A stretch of 64,000 nucleotides of DNA from Neofusicoccum parvum (taxonomy: Eukaryota; Ascomycota; Dothideomycetes; Botryosphaeriales; Botryosphaeriaceae): the NCBI GenBank assembly GCA_020912385.1, contig CP087206.1, positions 4,278,001 to 4,342,000 on the forward strand, in the 5' to 3' direction. The position numbers were made by a program, and so were the translations under genes. Under the pieces are notes generated by a model. The model was not told where the DNA came from and did not search any database. It saw nothing but the letters and a program-made list of their open reading frames with translations. Of the stretch, positions 57,781 to 64,000 are shown piece after piece (the stretch's first letter is position 1; every line of letters starts with the position of its first letter).

Positions 57781-60150
57781 ATGCCGGTAACTACTCGTTC
57801 GCAAACCCAGACAGCATCTGCACAGGTGAAAGCGACGCCACGTCCTTCTAGCAAGTTATTATCTAAGACAATCATGAAGGCCTCTTGCACTATGGCTATG
57901 GACGGCCATATCACTTCTAGAAACCCTCGTAGAGTAAAACGAACCCTTCCTCCCTCGCAAAGACCACGAAAACGATCTCCTACATATCAATCCTTGGATC
58001 AAAAGAAGCAGTCTCCCACAACTACCAACCTTTCTTCGCCAGAGCGTTCCGATCCTACCCTTACGCACGGGCCCTGTCAGTCCTGCCCTTGCCCGCAAGG
58101 AGCCTTTTGCTACCCAGCCGACGAGTGTATCCACTGTGGACATACGATGGACGATCATGAGGATGGAAACCACCGATGGAGTCCTAATTGCGATTATGTA
58201 TGCGAGAGACCTAACCTGGTCCATTCTATCTTGGAGCTAGTACGAAACACCAGAGTAGTGGTCATCCGCGCCACGCCTCAAGTGGGCAAAACAACTTTAC
58301 TTCGACTGCTGGGACGTCACATTCTTTACGAAGAACCGGACCTGGAACCGGTGTTTATTGAGTGGAAGCATAGAAGAATGCGGGACGATCTTCCATACAA
58401 ACAATACCTTGCACAAGAAAAATCAAGATGGCAAGAACACAATACGACATACCGGCCATATAATCCTAAGGCTACAGCAGTCTATCTGATTGATGAAGCG
58501 CAAGATTCGTATGAAGAAGAGGAATTTTGGACTCGGACACTGAAAAACTATGACACCAGACAGCAGTCCAAGTTTGTGCTGGTCTGTCTTTATGGTTCCG
58601 TTGGCTTTTCTAGCGGTTATGAGCCAAATATCGAATCCCAGGCTCTCCTTGTCGATCGCCTTCAACGTGTGGAGCTACGTCCGTCGATATTTGCCCGTCC
58701 ACATATGCTCTTTCAGCTAGAGGAAACAGCCGAGACCGTTCAGAAATGGGCCATTGCAAATAGACTCCAGCTTGAGGTTGGTGTATCCGAGTACCTCCAC
58801 GCCGCTACCGACGGCCATCCAGGCATGGTGGGACTGATTCTGAAATATTTCCAATTCATATCTTATCAGGTAAGTTCTACTTCTCTCTAATCCTATAACG
58901 GTTAAGAGTAACATTACACAGCTTCCCGAAAGAACGCGACGTGCTCGAGTATGGTCGCCGAGATTATGCCATGAGAACATTGTCGAACACAGCCAATTCC
59001 TGGACTTTATGAACCGTGGAAGAGGACTCTGGACTCTTGAGGCTGAGAAACATGTGAAAGGATGTCTAAGATATCCTCTCTATAGCTCTATCACCTTCTC
59101 AGAAGTTGTAAAAGTCCTACGCAAAGTTGTGACGAAACCCTATGGTCATACGCGAGTACAACAAGAGTTTGATGCATTTTCGTTTTGTTATAAGATGGGG
59201 TTTCTCCACCTAGAGCAGCATCGACCTGGAAGTGACGAAGTTACCTACATTTTTGCTTCTCCAATACACCGAAGGTATACTTTATAACCCACGGCAATAT
59301 GAATACCTTATTAATTAGAGTTAGGGTCGCATATCGTCGTCTTTTTCCAGGTCCCGAACTGGGCACCAACTCAGAGAGAGCCTCACTTCAACAGGTCTGT
59401 CTAAATGCTATCGAAAGGTTCAGTCCATCTATTCTCCAGTTGCGCAATTATCGAGGTATTCCAGAGGCAGCCTTACAAGATGAACTGTATTGCTGTCTCA
59501 ACTACGAGCTGCAAAGTCTACCAATCCTCTCGGAATACTCCCATACCAAAGAGGGAAGAATTGACTTTTATGTCTTCAACAAGAGATGGGGAATTGAAGT
59601 ACTTCAATCGAGAAGTAAAACAGATACCACCGAACATATACGTCGATTCCAGACTGGAGGAAAGTATCAGAAATGGAATATCCTTGATGATTATATCATT
59701 CTCAATTTCTGCGCCAAAACCGCACTTCAGGAGATTGAAATCGAAGGTAATATTTTCCTCCCTATTCGAAACGTCTTGTACTAATATAATAAACTAGATG
59801 TCGGCACCCAGCTACGTTTCCTACAAATTGCCATGGACTTGGACGAGTGTACTGCAGAGGTGTACACGCATGATAAGCAGCACCGAGTAACATTGGACCT
59901 AGGCGAAGGAAGACAACGGTATTATACGGACGACTCCGATCTATCTCAAAATCCTGCTCAGGTCTTGCAGGATCAGTTAACGCGAGTGGAGAGAGAGAAT
60001 AGGGATATGATGCGGAAAAATGAAGACATGGTGCGGAAAAATGAAGACATGGTGCGGGAAAAGGAAGACATAGTGCAGGAAAAGGAGCGGGAAAAGGAAG
60101 ACATGATGCGGAGGATAGCTGAATTAGAAGAGATGGTAAGAAAAAGGTAA
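57781..60150 (+). CDS. Crinkler-like protein: P-loop NTPase with PD-(D/E)XK-like nuclease, 4 exons
   Basis: Exons 57781-58869, 58922-59274, 59319-59746 and 59798-60150 join in frame to about 740 residues (intron 2 has an alternative acceptor 6 nt later). Order: basic disordered N-terminus (about 1-95); Cys/His-rich segment CQSCPCPQGAFC and CIHCGHTMDDHEDGNH (about 98-140); P-loop NTPase with Walker A ATPQVGKTTLLRLLG (about 164) and Walker B AVYLIDEAQDSYEEEEFW (about 234); winged-helix-like stretch; nuclease domain with QDELYCCLNYEL, GRIDFYVFNKRWGIEVLQ and FQTGGKYQKW (about 540-600); C-terminal coiled coil with KNEDMVRK repeats (685-740). This NTPase-nuclease pairing is that of Crinkler-RHS-type effectors and related fungal proteins. 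The usual active-site Lys after the Glu is not evident. No signal peptide. Intact. Confidence 0.82.
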
Positions 60151-60808
60151 TGTCATGGATTGGACCCATGTGATGCCTTGGATATTCCTGCGGCAGGTAG
60201 CTAGTGAAGGGAACGGGAAGGTTTGAGAACATATTGTTAAATCTGGAAGCAGTCAGTGCGTAGGGTGTATATCACTCGCACTACCCTCATCTTTTATCTG
60301 TTCCTTTTCTCCTCGGCATAGTCTCCTTATAGGTAGTAATGCCACTGTATTCCCGCGAACACACCGGGTGCACAGAGCATGGAGAGGATAGAGAACCGGC
60401 CGACCTAGGAGATCGACGCACACGCTCAGCCACATCAGTCAAACAGCCTGAAGCGTTAGTTTCAAGTTCGGATCTCGCTGCATACATCCCACTCACCAGC
60501 AGGTACCAGGACCAGGATCCTAGCACCCTCGTCCAGTCAAGCTCTTTAATTACAACATAAGCTTGTCTTACTCCATTAAAGGTGAGATCTGCTGTGCCGC
60601 CCACAGTCCACGTCGGTCTCACACTTGGTTCACCCACTGGGCGTTTGGTGAGAAGTTCAGGATCCTTACTCTAAGCTTTAGCCGGCGACGCCAACGCAAT
60701 AGCATCAGCGATGGTTGGTCGGGAAAATCTACTAGCAGGCCCGGCGCTATCTACATACCTGCGCAACGTACACCGACTCCACGTCACATCCCATCACGCT
60801 GCTCATTA
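60151..60808. other. No supported gene
   Basis: A minus-strand open frame (60637-60287) and short plus-strand frames lack motifs or splice signals. Likely the 3' flank of the Crinkler-like gene. Confidence 0.5.
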
Positions 60809-61870
60809 CTGATGGAAAATGAGCTCAATCACCTCCGTTATCTGTTATTGGATAGTATATTAGCATAGTCATTCATTCTGAGACGTCTTGGGGATCAAGA
60901 CCACAAGCGCCTCAGCAACCAAGCAATCAAGCCATTCATGGCCAGCCCCTACAAGCGAAAGACAGGACAAAGCCTGGTCAGGTCTATCCTAACAACAGCT
61001 CAGTCTCTAAAAGAGAGCCTTCAAATCACCTTCTCCCTCCAGTGGATACCCAGCCACACTGGAATTCGAGGAAACGAAGAAGCAGACAAGCTAGCTAAAG
61101 CTGCAACCACACGCCTTAGGGAACACGACCACCAACCGCTAGCACATCTCCAGGTCCAGGCGGCTAAGGAAAGGGCACACAGGCAATAGGCAGCATAGTG
61201 GGATAACTTAAAGAAAGGCCAGCACCTCCGCAACATCGACACAGCACAGCCAGGACCACACGTCCGTCACCTATATGACAAGCTCCTACGGAACCAAGCC
61301 GGCCTTCTTGCCCAACTACGCACCGGCCACTGCTGGCTCAACCAACACCGTATGCGGATGGGCCGGATAGACAACGATAAGTGCGAATGTGGAGAAGCCG
61401 AATCAGTCTCTCATGTCCTACTCGAATGCCCGTTGCTACGACAAGGCCGACAAAAGATGTACGAAGATAGTGGACTTGAGAAGAATAGCTTGTCAGCCTT
61501 ACTGGGTGGGAAACCTCCAAGAAAGCCAGATCTAATACAAGGAAAAGAGAAGAAATAGAAGATATCTAGTAAACAGCTACAGGCCGTGCTAAGCTTTGCA
61601 CAAGAAATAAACCGGTTTATAAATAGAGACGAAGCCACGGAGTAGAGAACTCCCTATAAACAACCCCTCCTACCTACTACCCGCCCTCCCTATCCATCCT
61701 TCCATCCTCCCAATTTATCACACACTAATGTATTACTAGAGAAACACTTTGAATAGTCTGTAGCCTGCATATCGCTTAGGGCGACGGGTCAGGGTAAAGA
61801 ATTCAACTCAACTCAACTCAACTCAAGCCATTCATTCATCGCGAACGACCGATCAAGCGCGAATTCCATC
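60809..61870 (+). repeat. Repeat R, copy 2, split by a LINE insertion
   Basis: 60809-60939 and 61836-61870 together match 47862-48022. The break carries a 13-bp duplication TCAAGCCATTCAT (60927-60939 and 61823-61835) created by the LINE C-like insertion. Confidence 0.82.
60940..61822 (+). mobile_element. 5'-truncated LINE C copy with 13-bp TSD
   Basis: 883 bp nearly identical to the last part of LINE C (from GCCAGCCCCTACAAGCGAAA) through the 3' UTR and (AACTC)n tail. It carries the end of RNase H (WIPSHTGIRGNEEADKLAK) and the CECGEAESVSHVLLECP motif. Relative to LINE C it has three TAG codons (HRQ*AA*W and KEKK*KIS), at TGG or CAG positions, a RIP-like pattern absent from LINE C itself. Confidence 0.92.
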
Positions 61871-62047
61871 AATTACTATTCCTGAAAAGCGCCTGCCGTG
61901 CTAACATGCTCGGCAATTGTACAGGTAAAACGGAGAAACGCGTTGAGCTGCCACGTTTTTGTCTTGCAGTTTGCCAAAGTTGGCGCGAGACGCTCTCTGC
62001 ATCTTGATCCGTAAATCGGGTTTTGTCTCAATTTTTGTTGAAAAGTG

Positions 62048-62261
62048 TCGAACGGCGCGAGAAAGTAAGACACCGCTGGTTTTCTTATTGTTGCTACAGA
62101 ATCTTGCTATATAGGTGTAATGATCGGATTTACGGAAATACGCATAACTAGGATGAATGACTTGTGCAGGGGTAGGTGTATGGTGTAGTAACAAGGCAAG
62201 TGGTAAAACGCGTGTGGAACAAGGAGGTAAAACACGTGATTGCGGGCCAATGTGGTTGACA
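62048..62261 (+). repeat. 216-bp repeat S, copy 2
   Basis: Matches 39053-39268 in the same orientation. It ends at GGTTGACA, where the HET-domain remnant begins (GACAGATACCTTTGG), so the two overlap by a few bases. Confidence 0.8.
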
Positions 62262-62685
62262 GATACCTTTGGATCGATTCTATGTGCATCAAGCAGGCTC
62301 ATCAGGGATATAAATGCGGAGATTGCGGACCCGAGAGTGGAGACTGGAAGATCGAGGTAGAGAACATGGAGCTGTACTTTGGATCAGCTTACTGCACGGT
62401 TGCTACAGACTCTGCTGAAAGCCCTGAAGATGGATTATTACAACCACGGCAAGCTCGACAATACGTGCAGGTCCTAAATCAGGGAGGTACTGCTGTTTAT
62501 CTCTGCAAAGCAATCGACGATTTCGACCGCGATGTGGATAAAGGAGTCCTCAACCAGCGGGGATGGGTATTCTAAGAAAGGGCTTTATCGTGCCGGACAA
62601 TTCATTATACGAATACACAAACGTATTGGGAGTGTGGGTGCAAGATTCGCTGTGAAACTCTCGGTGCCCTAAAACCGTAAGTCTT
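62249..62685 (+). pseudogene. HET (heterokaryon incompatibility) domain fragment
   Basis: DRYLWIDSMCIKQ, DWKIEVENMELYFGSAYCTV and LNQRGWVF, then TAA (62573-62575) and ERALSCRTIHYTN, TYWECGCKIRCETL in the same frame. These are the conserved core blocks of the HET domain, which mediates nonself recognition and programmed cell death in filamentous ascomycetes. The stop replaces the Gln of the GWVFQERALS block (CAA to TAA). N- and C-terminal parts are missing. Confidence 0.85.
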
Positions 62686-62817
62686 CCTATATCCATCATT
62701 TACATTTTCCTATACAAAAACTTTTAAACTTCATGTTAGCATACAGTCAAGAGCTAGCTAACCTTCTCATCTAGTCCGCTGCAATACAGGTTGAATGAGC
62801 CTCGCACCGACCTCCCA

Positions 62818-63251
62818 CCGGCATTATCGAGCGTCATCTGGACGAGGCCGACCTCATCCGCTGGCTGCGGGTCGTGCAGATGGCCAGGCCGCAAGCGCTG
62901 GAGCTTAGAGCGAAGGTGTGGGCGGCGGTCGGTGGGCCGGCGGTGATCTCTCCTTCTCCCCTGATCGCTCCCTCTTGGCCGACGAGGCATCTGTCCTTGG
63001 CCCCGTCGCCGGCGGTAGCACCGCCGTGGGGAGAGCCGTGGTCGAGCTCGCAGGGTCGGGTGCAGACGGTGGCCCTCAAGCGGCGGCGGGCGGAGGACGA
63101 CCGCACCCGGCGCGCCTGCTATAGGGAGCAATATGCAGCCGCGTGCCGTTCTTTCGTGGATTCTAGCCGGGAGGGCGGGCCGCCTCGTATAGTTGCGAAG
63201 GTGGGAGGCGGACGTCTAACGGTTGCGTGCAAGCGGGGAGTGACGCAGTAG
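62818..63251 (+). CDS. Hypothetical open frame, GC-rich
   Basis: A frame from about 62818 (TGIIERHLDEADLIRWLRVV) to TAG 63249-63251 has an amphipathic N-terminal helix (RWLRVVQMARPQALELRAKV), a Pro-rich middle and a basic end (ALKRRRAEDDRTRR). First Met near 62878. The high GC content opens other frames too, so this may be chance or a remnant of a mobile-element protein. Confidence 0.3.
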
Positions 63252-63604
63252 TAGGGTGATCTCGTCAGCGCGGTGGTGAGAATGGCACGCCTATGTTTAC
63301 TCCTGTCTCTGATCCCGTATGAAAGTGCCACTGTAAGCTTGCACCGGCAGTGGTGCATCAGCACCATCACTTCCCCGACGTCATCCGAGTACAACACGAG
63401 CATCAGGAGGACTCCCCTTCACGGTCAATGCCTGCCAAAAAGGAAGAATACGAGGCCCCACGTCATTATCACCGCCGCCCCGAAGGACTCAGACGCCAAG
63501 TCCAGCGGCGTCTCAGCCCCTCTATTAGCAGTAAATCATCACCACGTCGAGTGCCTTCGCATCGAGCAGACCGCGATGAGTAGCAGCCAGTCCCCAAGGG
63601 CACT

Positions 63605-64000
63605 ATGCCAGTCCTCGAGGGCACCATGCCAGTCCCCAGGGGCACCTTGCCAGGCTCGTTCCCGAGCCCGACATCATACACTGCGGACCGTGACACCTCC
63701 CGCTCACCGCCGCTACGACCTCCAATGGCTCAACCTGTACTAGACTCGGCTCGACTGCGTACGCTGATCGCCGAAGCACGTAACCGACATCTTGGTGGCG
63801 GTCCTCCCCCTCCCCCTCCTCATGCGCCTGCTCCCATCTTTACCGACCTTCTCCCCCCTCTACCGCCTCTCCCTCCCCACCCCTACTCCGACCAACCCCC
63901 ACTTCCCCCCACCACGCCACCCCCCACCAGCCGCCTGACTGCTCCTCATCCTTCCCACCATCCGTTCCCAGCCACCACGACGGCCAGCCTCGACGCCTCA
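63605..64000 (+). CDS. Proline-rich open frame running off the window (partial)
   Basis: From ATG 63605 no stop occurs up to 64000. It starts with a short repeat (MPVLEGTMPVPRG), then VLDSARLRTLIAEARNRHLG and a long Pro/His run (PPPPPPHAPAP). It could be the N-terminus of a Gag-like or other protein that continues beyond the window. No family recognised. Confidence 0.35.
   Translation, partial: MPVLEGTMPVPRGTLPGSFPSPTSYTADRDTSRSPPLRPPMAQPVLDSARLRTLIAEARNRHLGGGPPPPPPHAPAPIFTDLLPPLPPLPPHPYSDQPPLPPTTPPPTSRLTAPHPSHHPFPATTTASLDAS

Noticed and set aside
1..64000. tRNA, rRNA and other standard RNA genes
   Set aside because: I looked for obvious cloverleaf or conserved rRNA segments and recognised none; a covariance search could still find a divergent one.

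Overview
The window reads as transposon-dense, accessory-type DNA of a filamentous ascomycete (Pezizomycotina). The evidence is short spliceosomal introns (about 45-120 nt, GTRNGT donors, CTAAC/CTGAC-like branch sites, YAG acceptors), Tad-like LINEs, chromodomain Gypsy elements, and remnants of typical filamentous-fungal families (HET domain, cytochrome P450, drug:H+ antiporter MFS, DUF6536-like). Nearly all premature stops where the ancestral residue can be guessed are Gln or Trp codons turned into TAA or TAG, i.e. CpA to TpA or its complement. That is the context of repeat-induced point mutation (RIP). The youngest elements are intact.

Layout. 1-18868 is an old, decayed Tad-like LINE (LINE A) split by two insertions: an intact 8.1 kb chromodomain Gypsy (Gypsy-1, 2685-10778, TSD CTCGA, LTRs that look identical) and a second decayed LINE (LINE B, 11611-17278). 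19805-21600 is an intact four-exon 2OG-Fe(II) oxygenase. 21601-30600 holds solo or partial LTRs, a truncated LINE E with a 14-bp TSD, a UUCG-hairpin tandem repeat, a decayed two-exon gene (25749-27899) and gene-free DNA. 30724-31305 encodes a small secreted Cys-rich protein. 31631-37292 is a complete LINE C with both ORFs open and a 14-bp TSD. 37566-40715 contains an MFS pseudogene cut by LTR and LINE scraps, an ORF2-less LINE D, and a broken membrane-protein gene.

40819-47755 is a DD34E Tc1-like transposase split by a second intact Gypsy (Gypsy-2, minus strand, 41720-47589, TSD CTCGA in element orientation). 47756-57780 carries repeats, a 273-aa orphan gene, fused P450 and DUF6536-like fragments, a multi-exon membrane-protein gene and decayed ORFs. 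57781-60150 is an intact four-exon Crinkler-like gene: Cys/His-rich region, P-loop NTPase, PD-(D/E)XK-like nuclease and coiled coil. The right end has a truncated LINE C copy with a 13-bp TSD, a HET-domain pseudogene and open frames of unknown nature that run to the window edge.

The most interesting molecular signals are in the two Gypsy elements. Both have gag and pol in a -1 relation, with a slippery heptamer ending AAAAC at the gag stop, a 5-nt spacer and a strong stem-loop. Both have, two bases after the 5' LTR, an 8-9 nt sequence complementary to the LTR about 37 nt downstream of the TATA box. This is the arrangement expected for Tf1-type self-primed reverse transcription. Gypsy-1 also carries an antisense gene at its 3' end for a Cys-cluster/coiled-coil protein, with a possible intron.
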